From Styela clava (taxonomy: Eukaryota; Chordata; Ascidiacea; Stolidobranchia; Styelidae): a stretch of DNA of 64,000 nucleotides. Each line of letters opens with the position of its first letter. Positions within the stretch are counted from its first letter, which is position 1. The stretch spans positions 2,170,001 through 2,234,000 of the forward strand of contig NC_135252.1 in NCBI RefSeq assembly GCF_964204865.1, written 5' to 3'. The notes under the pieces are model-generated. The model was not told where the DNA came from. It did no database searches and saw only the letters and a program-made list of their open reading frames with translations. Shown here piece after piece: positions 1 to 13,600 of the stretch. The position numbers and the translations under genes are program-made.

Positions 1-401
1 TGCGGCTCATAACCAATGATTTTAGGCTCATATATACATGCAAACATTCATCCAATGTGACAAGTATATAAACTATAACTGACATGATTGAAGCAAAATA
101 TTTGTAGCCCAGAAATATGCATGACCATATTTGTGTATTTTCTCAACTTGCAGAAGGTAATCAACAACACACATGGTACAAAACTTGAATTTCTCTTCAT
201 ATGAAATGTCTGAAAAATCAGCCATGTGTATATATTGAATTATTGTGTACCCCCCTGTGTACTCAACATGTTGAAAATTATTTTGATCCAGATCAACAAC
301 CGATGGTTCATTTCAACTTCTCATGCAAATTGAAAAAAATTCAGTTGGTTATGCTACGCCCTAAGTCTCTTAAGGTGAATGGAAAAACAGAATGGCTTCA
401 C

Positions 402-3400
402 CTCTTCTATCTTCTGTGTGATGAGTCTGAAAGCTTCTCTAATTTGTGACTGCTCTCCAGTGACGGTGACAATTCGTTCTGGAGTTCCACTTGATGTAGA
501 TACATTTATCTTGGCTCCACTTTTTTGTCGGAAACTCGCTATCGTCGCTCCTCCCTATAACCAATTTTAGACATGTAAGTATTTATACCAAACAAAGTTT
601 ACCAGTGAGAAAATAATACTGGCGCTCTAATCAATTTTGGATTCAAAATCGACTTAAGTAACTAAATGATACCATAAATTATGCTTCGATATGTGTATTA
701 GTGATGAATAAAGCTTATATTCAAAATGTAAATTCCTGATTGTAACGATATAAATTCATAATAAACTTTACATTGATAAAAACTGATGCTAAAAACAAAA
801 AAATGTTATGAAGACAGCAATGTTTATTTTAAAACACCCCTCATTTCTTTTGTCACATTCTGATTAATCAATTTTGAGACAAAAATGTATAAATATTGAG
901 TATTCAAGGTTTAGTTTGTTTAAAAAATATAAAACCAACAACAATCACCTTTCCAATAATTGCACCAATCTCCTTCCCCACCATGAGCATCCTAATTGTT
1001 ATTATTACATCTGGCATTATGCAGAATTGTTTCAACTCTGTCTCCTGTTTGATGGTGTAAGAAATACAAAGTCAGAAAGTAGATGTGGACAACAAGCAGA
1101 CAAATGATTCCCCAGAATTATGGTTGAATTTTGGGCAAACTACTCAATTCAGCAATTGGGATATGGAAGAGATAATGGGGTCCAGTACTGTATAATTTGA
1201 TAGAACATTTATTAGCAACAAAACAAGTTTGCTCAAACTGCCTCTTAATTAACCCATTACTTGATTACTGACCAATCTGACAATACTCCACTTACTGCAC
1301 CGTAAAACTGTGCATTATATAACAAAAGAAATGCAAAAAGATTTACGGTACACCCTTATATCAATAACAGATGGTCATACAAAAAAAAACGAAAGATTAC
1401 CGGTACTCAATACCACAGTATGCAATGCAGATAACAACATACACGCATACAAAAATTTCTCCGCTGCCAATAAACTCGGTCCTGTCTGTCTGTGAACGCA
1501 TTCTAAATGAAATCGCCACAAAAATTGTATTTTTTTATGTCTCATTTAATTTGGTAATTTGAATATGTAATTGTACCCGGAGTGAATGTTTCAACATTTA
1601 TTTAACATGTATTCATTTATTAACATTTAGGTCTGAGATCTGTCTACTTTCAGTCGTAAGTATTGAATACTAAATAGCTTTCGCAGACTGCGGAAGGTAT
1701 TGTGGGGTCAATTGTCACTCAGGAGTCATGACGCACGATATTTGCACGATCCGGCACGATATTTGGTAAAAAAAATTAATCGTTTTAGGATCAGTTATTT
1801 CTTAAGATGAATTAGTATAGCTATATATCGTTGTTTCATAATCTTAATCAAATAATAAAGGTATTATTAGGGCAAAAAATTCTTCCATACATTTATATTA
1901 GTATATCTTGTTAGGTTATAGAGATAGACTGGTATTTTGTTAACAAAAATATTTGCGACCTGAAATATAAAATCGATTAAAGAAATGCCAGTTTAACCTT
2001 TTTGAACAGGTGAAATTCCTAAACAAGCTTTTAAAATTCAAACATGACTAAAAAATTAATAACAGTTCAAAATTGAATATAGATCCGCTTATTACTCGAG
2101 GCCACTAGCTGGGCTTCAGCCTACCTTGCCTAATTCTGTAATTGTAAATGTTTCGGCAAAGTGCCATACTAACCTATGGCTTACAGACATTTTGGCCAAT
2201 ACAAGTACGATTGTCAGAGTGTGGAGATAAGTTTATCAACAATCCTGCAATGCAGGTGCAACATAACAGTGGCTTCCGCGGAAACCCTTGGGTCGCTTGA
2301 AAGACCTTCTTGTCTGAGCCGAGCCGAATTCTTGTTTCTCATTTTTTTCTGATTGGCAAATTCCAAAGTAGTAATCAAAACTAAAAATCACGTATTTTGT
2401 GTATATTTGTGATAATAAGGATCAACAGCGCGAAGTCTGAAGTTCCAGGATATCTTTTGAGGTTTTATAACAATATAATAGGAACTTATCGAGTCATCTA
2501 CTGAAAAATTTTGATTCTTCTATTTTATTAAATAGAGACGAAAGAAGCCTAGAAATATCTCGTTACAGTCATCCATGAGGAAGTGAAGATCAAAATAAAA
2601 TTGAATTGATTGTGAGAGCTTTGCCAGCCGTACTGACTTTGCCGATGAAAATTGGTATCGTAATCGAATATGAAAATTTCGGTCAGTAAAAAACTCGTGA
2701 CCTAAGGTTAAATCATTATGCGTTCATTTCGATTCCAGAAGTTTAAATGAGCAACTCCGTGAAATACGACTTCATAATACTGGCCTTTGCAATTTTTGCA
2801 AGGTTCCAGAGACCGTATAATATTTTCTAATGAACTGCCATGCCTATAGCAATGGAAGGCAAATACTTAAGCTCAAATGTTGCGATTATGACATTGATCT
2901 TCGAACCAAATCTATTTTAAGCAACTCTCGCATTTTCCTTCCACTATATATATATGTGAGGCCACCAGTATAATAATATAGCCTTATTAAAAAATGGTAT
3001 TAAATTATCTGGCGCAAGACTTAAATTATTCAAAGCGCTATATATATATATATATATTCATATTACACACACATCATAGCCTGTTCGTGTCCAACGGGTT
3101 TTGGAGAGAACGAACGGGTGGTATTTCAAACTAATACAGTTAACGTACAGTAAAGCGGGAAGTATCCACTGCAGCGAACATCAAATATCCACTGAAAAAT
3201 TTCAAAATGAACGCTAGTACTTGACTCAGGGTTTATTATAGACATTCTAAATGCCCCAAACAGCGTAGTGTAGGCTAGTCTATGCTTTACAGTGCACAGT
3301 AAAACACGAAACACATAACGTTAACGTTGTTATGTATATGTGTGTTTGGTGTTGAATTGTCTATATTTATATATATTGTCTTGTCTTATAAACTCCCCTG

Positions 3401-3808
3401 TATAAACAGTTTTGTATACTCCTCCCTTACCACTTTCACCACATCAACTCGCCCCACCTTGCACAACTGTCTATATGAGGGACCATATTATACATATTTA
3501 ATCCAATGTTTTTTGTTTTATATTTGTCAAAAGGGGTGCATGCTGCACATTGTGCTAACTTGACTTTCTGTGTGCAACTCCCCACAAAATTTACCAAAAA
3601 CTTTAGGCGCCTTTATGGTTAGTTATTAGCCTGAATGGGAAAATTTTTCAACACCTTGATAGCGTTAGTCACAGACAGATTTAAAATTTTGCCCGTTTAA
3701 CTTGTTTTCAGTGGCCGTATATGATTATGATAAACTTACCTTGAAAAATCGGTCATAGTTATACTGATTCACAACCAGGTTATCACCCACTGTTACGGGA
3801 ACATTCAT
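402..3808 (-). CDS. PCBP/hnRNP-E-like KH-domain RNA-binding protein, 5' exons (partial gene)
   Basis: Three exons join in frame on the minus strand, all with phase-0 introns: 3740-3808 (residues 1-23, starting MNVPVTVGDN), 949-1044 (24-55) and 402-554 (56-106). Residues 36-106 form a KH1 domain of the poly(C)-binding protein type. Seen directly: beta strand IITIRMLMVGKEIG, the GXXG loop G54-K-G-G57, then GAKINVS, TPERIVTVTG and the closing helix ending ITQKIEE. In this family the protein binds C-rich single-stranded RNA or DNA through three KH domains; KH2 and KH3 would lie beyond the left edge. The splits after IIGK and after IEE match where I recall introns in animal PCBP genes. Splice sites are good (AAG/GTAAGT, CAG/GAGACA, AAG/GTGATT, TAG/GGAGGA, GAG/GTGAAG). 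The first exon is assigned only by frame and splice signals. The 23-residue leader is unlike vertebrate PCBP N-termini as I recall them. The KH assignment is firm; the exact paralogue (PCBP or a Nova relative) is not. Confidence 0.8.
1045..3739. other. First intron of the KH gene
   Basis: A 2.7-kb stretch between the first two proposed exons of the KH gene. I see no conserved open frame. It contains an AT dinucleotide run near 3036-3060 and otherwise unremarkable AT-rich sequence. Short frames on both strands lack family resemblance and splice context. Confidence 0.5.
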
Positions 3809-4017
3809 CTTCGCAGGGCGTTTCGGGCTTTGAAGCTGTACGAAGTGTCAGCCGACAGTTTCCACTGCCCGAAGTTATCAGTGGACAACGACATTCAAAG
3901 GAATATTATGATGTCATAAACGTAGCCTTAGTAAACAGACCTCCAGTCAGGGCGAGCAATGAAGTCAAATTTCACATCCTCCAAACACTTGCTACCGACC
4001 AACACCGAAGTCTAGTA

Positions 4018-5680
4018 CAGTGATTTCAACCTTTTTTGTACCGCGGAACACTTTTTTTTCATCTTAAATTGTGGCGAATATTTATCTTGGAAATGACCTT
4101 TATTTTGCTATCAACTGACATCAAACATTTTGACATGAAAGTAAAATAACGAAATTAATAAAAGCTCGTCAACTTTAGCTAAAAAAAAACGTGGCACATT
4201 CCAATATAGAGCTACAAGAGCTAAAGCACAGTACTGTACAAATAAATGTTTTTGCTTATGATTAGATTAAAATAGAAATTGTATTTTAATGTGATATCTG
4301 GGTCTGTTTCGATGAACACAAATATTTTATTCTGGCTGAAATTGAAGATAGACAAACACGCAGCTCTTTCTCAACGACTCAATTTCTCACGTTTTTTTAA
4401 CTTTTATGGCGGCCTTGCTCGAAAAGCTCATTTCGCAAAGATAGGTCGTGGAAAATGGTAGCAAGATTGAAAGCTCGTTTTTGGAAAGCATTGGAAATTC
4501 CTTGGAGACATCAATCCAGAATGTTTCCAGAAGTACATCCGGGAATTTTAATCTCAACCCGCGGTCAACTGTAAGGATCTCTGATCCGATCAAAGCTCTC
4601 TGTGGGGGTGGAGAAAAAATAAAAGCATAATTTCTCCTCGAGAGTTTTTAGGTGAGTTGTTATGGTCTCGCATAGAGCAACCCTATTATCAGTTCCTTGG
4701 TAACAATGGAAACATGTCAAGCTTGTCATATTTCACAAATTTTTGCCAGAGCTAAACTTTTGAATGAAATTCATATATTTTGTCTGTGCTTGTAAGTAGA
4801 TTTTCATCTCGCCCTTGCATTCGCGTGTTCAGCTTGTTCAAATGTTGAAATATGTCAGCCACGTACGCTAATCTTGCACATCACTCATCATTTGCCAGCA
4901 GCTCAACACCCCCAAACTTTTCATCGGTCAAAAACACTTTCATTTCATTTTGTAATTCACAAACGCGAGCTGACACTTTTCCACGAGACGACCATCTGAC
5001 TTCGGTATGAAGCAACAATGTGGTGTATTCTGCGCCCATTTCTTCGCATAGACATGCAAGGATATAATTAACCATGCTCACCACGGAATTTATTATGGAA
5101 GCTAATTCTGCAGGCAACGTCTTTTCGACTAGCGCCTCTCGATGTAAAATGCAGTGAGTAACTATAACATCAGGATTTTTTTCTTTTATTAAACTCTATC
5201 AACAAAGCCTTTGTAGGTTCCCACCATGGCAGCTGCTCCGTCTGTACAAATACCCTAACAGCTTTTCCATTCCAATCCGCCGTTTACAAGATAATTTGAT
5301 GCAACCCGGAAATTTTTCTTTTCCAGTCATTCTTTTGGGCAAAGTCTTGCAATAGAAGAAGTTTTCTCTGATGTTTTGTCCATCGAAAAATTGAACATTT
5401 GCCAGTAGTTGAGCATGTCTACTGATATCTGTTGACTCGTCAATTTGTAGCGCAAATATCTCGCTGGTGCGTAATTTATCTAACACTATTGCTTCGATGT
5501 CCGCAGACATGTCTTCCGCCTGTCAACTATGTTGTCTGAAAGGGGAATCTTTTCTATTTAATTTTCCCAAGATAGGATCATGCATCTCAATAATATTGAT
5601 CTTACAAGCTGGTAGAATTAACTCTTCTGCAACAATATGTGGATATTTTTACTTGGCTATCAATTCAGCTACAAGATAGC
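4018..5680 (-). pseudogene. Decayed hAT transposase (ZBED5/SCAND3/GTF2IRD2-like) with one terminal repeat
   Basis: Read on the minus strand from about 5670 to 4387, broken frames give consecutive pieces of a BED/hAT transposase of the ZBED5 and GTF2IRD2 type. The order is: an AEELILPA segment, then MSADIEAIVLDKLRTSEIFA followed by LQIDESTDIS, then LLLHTEVRW and SRGKVSARVCEL (4881-5117), then LLPFSTTYLCEMSFS with AAIK (4387-4593), which is the hAT C-terminal dimerisation region. Several frameshifts separate the blocks, so no functional protein is possible. At 4018 the sequence CAGTGATTTCAACC resembles a hAT terminal inverted repeat and marks the 3' end. The N-terminal BED finger and other terminus are missing; the remnant ends near the simple repeat at 5690-5745. 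Confidence 0.8.
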
Positions 5681-5689
5681 TGTTTATTA

Positions 5690-6010
5690 CTGATCGATTT
5701 TAATCGTTACTTATCGATTTTATTACTTATCGATTTTAATCGTTAAGTATGTTGATATGTATTTGTCTGTATGTCTGTCTGTTAGATGCACGCGATATCT
5801 CACTAAAGCAAGACTGAATCTGCTCCAGATTTTGCATGTGCATTCATCATGTCTCGGACCAGAAGCCTATTGATTGATTAATTAACGACTGGACACGCGG
5901 TGTCGCTATTGTGTCAGAGCGAAGGAATCGAAACCGCAGTTTCTGTTTCGGCGGATCACCTAACTTTCCTCGCTGCAAACCAAAGATCGATAAGTCGGCG
6001 GTCTCCAATC
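5690..6010. repeat. Dispersed repeat, copy 1 (with short ATCGATTTTAATCGTTA tandem)
   Basis: From about 5746 the sequence (GTATGTTGATA, a CTGT/CTGTCTGT tract, then AGATGCACGCGATATCTCAC and CTGCTCCAGATTTTGCATG) closely matches 36268-36550 in the same orientation, down to the GATCGATAAGTC block. The copies differ by indels. Positions 5690-5745 are a small tandem of GATCGATTTTAATCGTTA-like units. No coding potential or terminal inverted repeats were seen, so the element class is unknown. Confidence 0.75.
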
Positions 6011-7693
6011 ACTATCTAGTCTTGATATTCAATGAGATGTCACACTTGTATTTGATACTAGTTTTCGTTCATACCTGATAGATGCCTCCCGCTAACCAAC
6101 AAATTCATCTACTGGTATCTCTATGACAGAAATAAAATGTATCCGTAGCTTTGCCACTCGATGCTGATATGAACGAATTTTTTATTTCAGTTTGGGGTTA
6201 ACGGCATTGGCTTAAGTTTCAATAGATAGCCAAAGTGTGAAATGGCTCAAAAGAATTTTGGTTGTTTACTAGAAACATAGTTTATAAATTACTCGCTCTT
6301 GGCAGAGTAAGTATTTTTAAAGGGTACGTAAACATATATTGTAAATTTTGGGGCAAGGTCTGCCTGCCTATGTTTTGAAACTCAGAATACATTTAACCAT
6401 GTATGGCATTGGTTCTTAACCTTTACTAGCCTGTCGAACCCCTATGCTATTCTGCAAGCTCCCTTAATATAATGACTTAATATAATGACATGATGACTCA
6501 AAAACGTTGGTAGCTCAACTCATTCGTTTCTCAAATTTCAAAATGCATTCCAATGCGAATAAAAACGTTTGACCATTAATTTACAGAAATAGAGATACCG
6601 TCTGACTCGCCATAAGGTGTCAGTCACAAAAATAGTCAGCTCAAAATCCAACGTTTGTCATAACAACCTGAGATATTTCGTACCCATAATCAAAAAGCAT
6701 CTAAAAGCGCTTGAAGTACATCCGCGCTTGAAGTACATCCAAGAGTACGGAATTGCGACGATACGAGTTTTTCAAGAAATGTTCTAAAATCTAAGGTCAT
6801 TCACAGGTCCACTAAAACTTATATCTGCGCTAAGCTATTCACAGCTAATCTATTTTATGAGTTGTTTAGACGTGTAAGATTGTCTATCTGCTACGAAATA
6901 TTGTTATTTTTGTATAATTAGTGAGCTGGGTAACAAGGAGGTTTCATGATACACAACTGTTTTAGAGCAGGGTTTCCCAAACTTTTTGAGCCGTGGACCC
7001 CTGTTTGTGAATCTTAGTTTAAAGGGACCGCCATACTATGTCCTATTAACATGTGTGCCTAACCAACACGGAAGAATAATGTTTCCTATACAACACAAAC
7101 GACATTAATGGGATGGACGACGTTACTCTTCTCTGCACGATTTATCAATTCTTGCAGTACATTGTGACAAGAAAACTCGTAGGTCCGACTCTACGACAAG
7201 TCCAAATCTCGACCTGTCTATAGCTGGAAATGCCGCCTCACACAGGTATGTAAGTCGTTGCAAAAGGCAATACAACTTTATATGGCCTTTTCTGAAAGAA
7301 ATCGAATTCCAAGAACATCTCTACCCAACCCCGAGAGTTTGATCGAGCGTAGGTTAGTTAGTTAAGAAAGACTGATCTTTATGGCATATTTGACGTCAAC
7401 TGAAGGAAGTTGTTTCAGAAGGATTTGAAAAGTGCATCTCTTGCTTTTTGATTATTACATACCAACCACTTATAATGGATACTTATTTACTCCAAGCGAT
7501 CCCCTAAAAAATTTATCAATAAATTCGTAAATTAGAAGTGATTAAATCGAATATTGTGACGTCACAAAATAAAAACATGTTGTTGAGTCCTTGCCAACAA
7601 CATGTTTTCCCTATTACACAACTCGTCTTTTTGAGAATGTTTGATGAGTTCTCTAGTCTCTTCTTATAGATCCATTGAAGCACATGTTGCAAT
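6011..7693. other. Gap with no recognised gene; two isolated hAT-like ends
   Basis: No coding exon is supported here. Two short stretches look like hAT termini: CATTGGTTCTTAACC at 6407 and CAGGGTTTCCCAAAC at 6968, the latter followed by GAGCCGTGGACCCC. No matching opposite end or TSD was found, so they are probably relics. A 17-bp unit containing GCGCTTGAAGTACATCC is repeated in tandem near 6708-6741. Confidence 0.4.
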
Positions 7694-10600
7694 ATGGTGA
7701 AAATAGGACGACCCGTGAAAAATTATGGCCTTACAAAAGTTCAGGCACGCAAATTGGCAAAAGATGGTGGAAGTATACAAAAACATCTCAACAAAATTTT
7801 GATGGAAGACAAGAAATCGAAAAACGAGGAATCAATCGGTAGAAATTCAGAATTTCTAATGGTAAATTGGTTGATATATTCTAGAAAATTATGAATCTTT
7901 CCCAGAAATTTGTTTTTTTACGCTCCTCATGTTATTTATAGTAACTAATTGCCTTTCCAGGAAATCTGAAACACTAGCGCGAATTAATAAAGATATTAAA
8001 TGAGTTTAAGGGACATCAACATCACAAGAGTCTCGTTTAGTGAACCATACTTGTGGCCAGGCGAGTTGGTCGAGTTCCTGCTTCGCTTAGGCCACGTGTA
8101 GTCGGAATGTATTATTTGTAGACGCTTTTGGACTGATTATTAAATCAAAGTCGATTACAGTATACAATAAGTTTTCTAAGATCGTGATATTGAAAATATC
8201 CGACTTTATGTGCCAGTGGAGAGAGTATAGAATTCGGTCACATTATGCAGAAAATATACACTCCAATAAATGTATAGTACGCGGGACCGCGTCAAGTCCA
8301 TTCTTTGTATTGCGGTACTTGAATCTAAATCTATTATAAATAACAAAATATGCAGCTGTTTTGAAATTTAATATCGATAGTATTGGTAGATTTTATGCTA
8401 CTGTTTAGTGATTATTCTAACTTGCGGAATCCCCGTTTGTTGTCACACATGTTTTTCGGTGCCATAGCAGATTTTACCATGATCAATTGAACATCAGGAC
8501 ATGTAAATTATATACGTGGAAGTCACTAATATCTAATAGAGCTCATAAAATTTGAAATTTCATACTAACATGTATCGTCTTTTACATTATTGTTGGTGTG
8601 TATTAAATTTAGGACAATCATGGCGATAGTTGTCGCGCCCTTGCGATACGTCCACGAGAAGAAATCGGCCAGGGAGAACCATGCGGCGTTTTGATGACTC
8701 AAACAGCTTCGCCAAAGACTATTACAGGAACGGAGGTTGTACCGGCAAAATCAACTTGCGGAGGAAATCTTCCCGCTCCCAAATATTCTTCAGCAATCTC
8801 ATATCCCGACCTTCTTGAACGAGCGATTGCGGAAGCAGAGATTGTTGTTGGAAAGTGAGGGCATTTTATCTTCTATCAAAAACTTAAAAATACAGATTGG
8901 TGATGAATTTTAGAATATAATAAGAGCCATGTTTGTATTGTATATATTCACTATGGAGATGCTACATGCGCCCAGACCTTCGTACTACGAACGGGTTCTT
9001 GGCGAAGAATTTCAAAACTATGTTGAAGCCGCTTTCCTGAAATTGAAGCTCACATTCTGATTACTGCATTTTTTAGCCCTATAAAAATTGAATTGTCATT
9101 ATTCAGTATCCAGTTACCAATTTTTTTTGTAACTTACCTAGTAATACTCTTGCCAACTCTTCTAGACTTTACAATTCGACTCATAAATTCTATTCTGTTG
9201 TCACGATTTACATTTTATTTGGGTCTAAAAGTCTATGATAAATTATATTATGATAAATTTTAGATGCAAAATTGAAGTTTTCTTAATCAACGCTTTCTGT
9301 ACATTACAGATGGATACTTGTTACAAGCAAACAAAAATATCCTGCGTCGAATAAAAGTAGCATGGCATCTGTTGCCAATGCACTGAAGGTAAATTTACAA
9401 TTTTAGGATAAAAAGTTGCTTTTACAAATTTGGAGATAATTCTACAATGCAACATGATTTAAATTCATTAAAAGAAAATCATCAATTCGTTCATTAATCT
9501 GGACATGGTTTACAAATTATCAATTGTTTCTTACTTACATGTTATATATAATGTGGAGCCAATATTTGGTCTATGAACGCATTTTCACTCAGTGATATTT
9601 TCGCTTTTAATCCGAGAGATAGTTGATTCCCGAACTAGACGTTTGGCCGATGGCCCTGGCCCTAGGGTGGTGCCAGAGTGAAACTATTATTTATGTGTTC
9701 TGTTGTGTCCCATTAGTCTTATTTAGAAAGTTGTCGAGATAATTATCATAATTTTATTTATTTGTAACGACTTTGCTTATTTCGATAAGTTTCACCTGCA
9801 GGAAGCTCTAGAGTCGACGAGAAACATCAGATATACTGAGCTTCAACTCATCATGGCAAAAAAGAAATCCAAAAGAGGTAAACTGCATGTAAACTCAGTA
9901 TAACCAAGTAGTATGATAATCAATAGTATCGTTATTAGAAAAAACTCTAACCTGGAGAAAATCTCAAACTGTGTGAACAACAACACGTAGATCGTGGATG
10001 AAAGAATTCGTCTTTCTCTAAAATGTTATAACCAATTATGAGCTAGGTTTACTAAATTTGATTTTATTATGTTACTCTTTCAAAAACCAATTATGGAATC
10101 AAAATTATATTCAACGCCGGTGAAGTAAGACATGTGATAACTCCAGTTATACCCGTATATCAATCTTTTGTCAGAAGTTCTAAAACCTCTCTTGGTTCAA
10201 AATGTTGAAACTCATGCTAAACCGAATATTTCAGGTTTCAAGAGTCCTAACAACCTCGGCCTGTCTTTCGTTCGACATACAGTGGATACAAATCCAGAAT
10301 TAATGGTTCGAATGACACACGCCATTATATACGCAACTAATAGATTGAAACAGGAACTTCATTGGGTTTCAAATGGAAGAGTTTGCAACAAAAATACAAC
10401 AAAATGTGATTTTCTCCCCATACCACCTTTAGTATTAGGTGGGTTCAAATTGGCAGTTTACTTGCTATTTGTAATGTATACTTTGAGCGCTTGTTGTGAA
10501 ACTTTTGATCCAATGACTCTCTGTGGATTCTTTATAATGCCTGTTATATTATAGATTCTTGCTCTATTCACTCTAATATACAGAAGTCGAATCCGTTGTT

Positions 10601-13600
10601 TTCAATCAAAAATTTCTACTCATACTATATATATATATATATATTTCCAAGTGCTTTAATAGTTTTAACATTTGAATGAACCGCTCCGACGGACTGCAAT
10701 AAAAGTATATTTGAATTTGTTCTTTTATGTATATCTGGTCGGTAAATGTCAGTTGTCTACCTCAGAAATATCAGAATAACCGAAGTAAATATTTAGTATG
10801 CGTCACTCGCAATCATTGACCAGAAAACCTTGACAAATACATTCGGATTTTGCGACTATGGCCGCCAATGCCCCATGAACAGTTTTTGAAATCAGTTTGA
10901 TTCTTTACGTTTAATGAATCGTGGTTGAAGAGAGGTTAATAGAATGGTAATAAACTGTTGAAGTCAGCCTGAAGAGCGGAAATTTTATGAATGAATTCCC
11001 CCCAGACATTTTAGAGAATCCTAATGCCACGTCTCAATGTAATTACGTACCGGTTTTGTTCTCGAGATTATGTCAGCATTCCTTTGACGCCCCGTAACCT
11101 AAATTTATATTCATTTGCTTTATTTCTTTCTCATTGCCATAGACCTCCGATTGGCGAGAAGCGCCATATCAACGAACTTGAAATCGACAGCTATCAAAGT
11201 TGACATATCAATTGTCCAAAGAGAATGTATTGCGTCTACCGAGTTGAAATTGCCAGGCATCTCTTCTGCGGTGTTGGAGTTCGATGTCAAGGCGATTGAT
11301 GACGAATCCCCAAGAGAAAGATTGCAACGAAAAATGTCTGAGCACGGATTTGATCAGAAAGAGGGTAATAAGTCAAAAAACACGGAAAACTTGACAGTGA
11401 TAGTGGCTTCCGTTTTGCAAGCTATACAGAAAAAGAGTCGACGAGAGTAAGCTATGATACTCTAATTGTTATCAACATTTATTTCGTGTTTTGACATTTT
11501 GTTTTGTTGTAATGCCAATGGTGAAGCCGAGTAAGCAACAAAAAAGAAGGTCCAATATCTTAAATATTCTGATAGTCCCCGACACATTTGTTTACTGCTA
11601 GAGTTTTATAAGACGAACAAAACTAAACGAATTCGGGTTTTCGAACTGAAATTGTTGCTTATGGCTATTCCTGTATCTAAACAAATATTTATTGCTTCCT
11701 GGGATTCTCATTTTTATTTCCATCTGAAACTAGAATGTATGAGGTTATGCCAAGGACCGAGAGACGCACAGCCATGCGACACGATTTGATAGTCAGATTA
11801 CGCCCGAACTTTCTTCTACCAAAGTTAATACGTCATATTCACACCGGGCTACCGCTACACATTGCTGGTATACCACGTGATATGGAAGATTTGATTATGA
11901 CATCAGTTGCTCTGAATGGAAAACAACATGTTTTACTTTTTGTCAAGGTAGGTACTTTCTAGATTGTTTGTAAAGGGTAATACAATAAAAGAATCGAGAT
12001 TGCTGACAATTTTGACCATGTCGCAGAATGTTGCTGCGGAGTTTTTAGGTTCAGATTTGGAAGCATTTCGTGCTCGACAACAATATTATTTTATGTGGTC
12101 TTGCCTGTTCAACAAAACAAGAGCGAAGTTGTTTAATACCTGGCTAAAGTTTACACTGATGTGAGTACAATTTTCAGTTCTTTTTTTTGTAATTTTTATT
12201 GGATATATTGAAGCATAATATCAGATAATGGGAAATGTTGTTCTTTGCAATTATTTTAAAAAATATTTCAAAGTTTGAGCCAAAAAATAAATCATTTATT
12301 TTTCTCTTCATTACAAGCAGATTTAGCAGCGGATCTGATCAAATTGATTCAGTCATCTTGCGGGCTCGGGAAGACTGTCGTTGTACGGTAGAACGAATAC
12401 TAAATAAATTTCAATTGCTGATACGTAGAAATAAACCTGACAAGAATCGATCTGATGTGGTCAAAATTTTACAACGGTAAGGTTAAACGTTGACAATGTT
12501 TGTTGCCTTTCTAGCCTTATTCTCATGCAGTTTGCCTCTCGGCCTGCCCACTATTTCTGACTGGAATTATCAAGAAGGGGACGGGTAATAAAATCGTACT
12601 TAACTATTTTATTCTGGTTTTCAGCAATTCCCCGAAAGCTACATTATTTTCTATGTGTGTTATATATAAAAGTTTAATTTCCTGCACTCGCACCTGTAAT
12701 ACTTTAAGAGCTAAACTATCGGATCAGGTGCGTACAAATTTATCCTGCATAAGTGTGGCAATATAAAATAATGCACTGTTGTGGTAAACCACTGGATATT
12801 TGTTAACAGTAACGGATATTGTTGCAAAGCGAGTGCTAAGATAACGCTAATAACAGTTCTAACGCCGTGTTCAGCACCTCACGGGTCTCGCATTATTGCC
12901 TAGTTTCTGTACGTATATCTTCGCAATTGTTACCAGGATATAGGCAACTTTTTATTTTCTCCTGGTTTATGAGTTCTATTACTGAATTATCACAATTCAA
13001 TGTTTTTCATACAAACTTTGAACATTTGTTACAACTACCGTATTGTCACTTCCATGATCATTTATACGTCTCCTCAAGTAAACAAAACGATTTCGACTTG
13101 AGAGTAAGCAATATCATTAATTAATGAAGATTACCATAATTACACCGAGTTTTAATTATCATCGCCTATTCACTAGACGTCCATTTATCGCATCCTTATC
13201 GTTTGTCGCATTTGGAGCGGCATTCAAGACGTCCCAGCAAATTCCACAAAGAGGAAATTTAGCCACAATAAAGCACAGTATCATTCATAAGTGTGATTCT
13301 CCATGATTGGTTGCAATGCAGTGGACCGAAAGAATTATGTTTTTGATCGCTTTTGTGTGAATTAAAAATTTGGGTGATTATATATCCATGCTGGGTCATT
13401 TCTGAATGAACTGTAGTATTGCTGCAAAAGGCAAAAGTGTTTATGACTCTCTAACACATCGACAAATTGTACAATCAATTAACGCTTAATATTGCGATAA
13501 AAACACAAATTGACAATTGAAAATGAAAACAGGTACTTTAGGAAAGTGGAGAAAACCTTTGAACAATATGGAAAAACCATAGCTGGAAATATATTGTCTG

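Noticed and set aside
201-570. Plus-strand open frames near the left edge
   Set aside because: They are antisense to the KH1 exon at 402-554, whose KH sequence is clear; no splice or family evidence supports the plus strand.
3036-3060. AT dinucleotide runs (also near 10625, 14648 and 19619) as promoters
   Set aside because: They are simple microsatellites without a gene start at a suitable distance.
6407-7530. Possible hAT element between the end-like sequences at 6407 or 6968 and about 7500
   Set aside because: No inverted partner and no TSD could be found, so no element boundary is supported.
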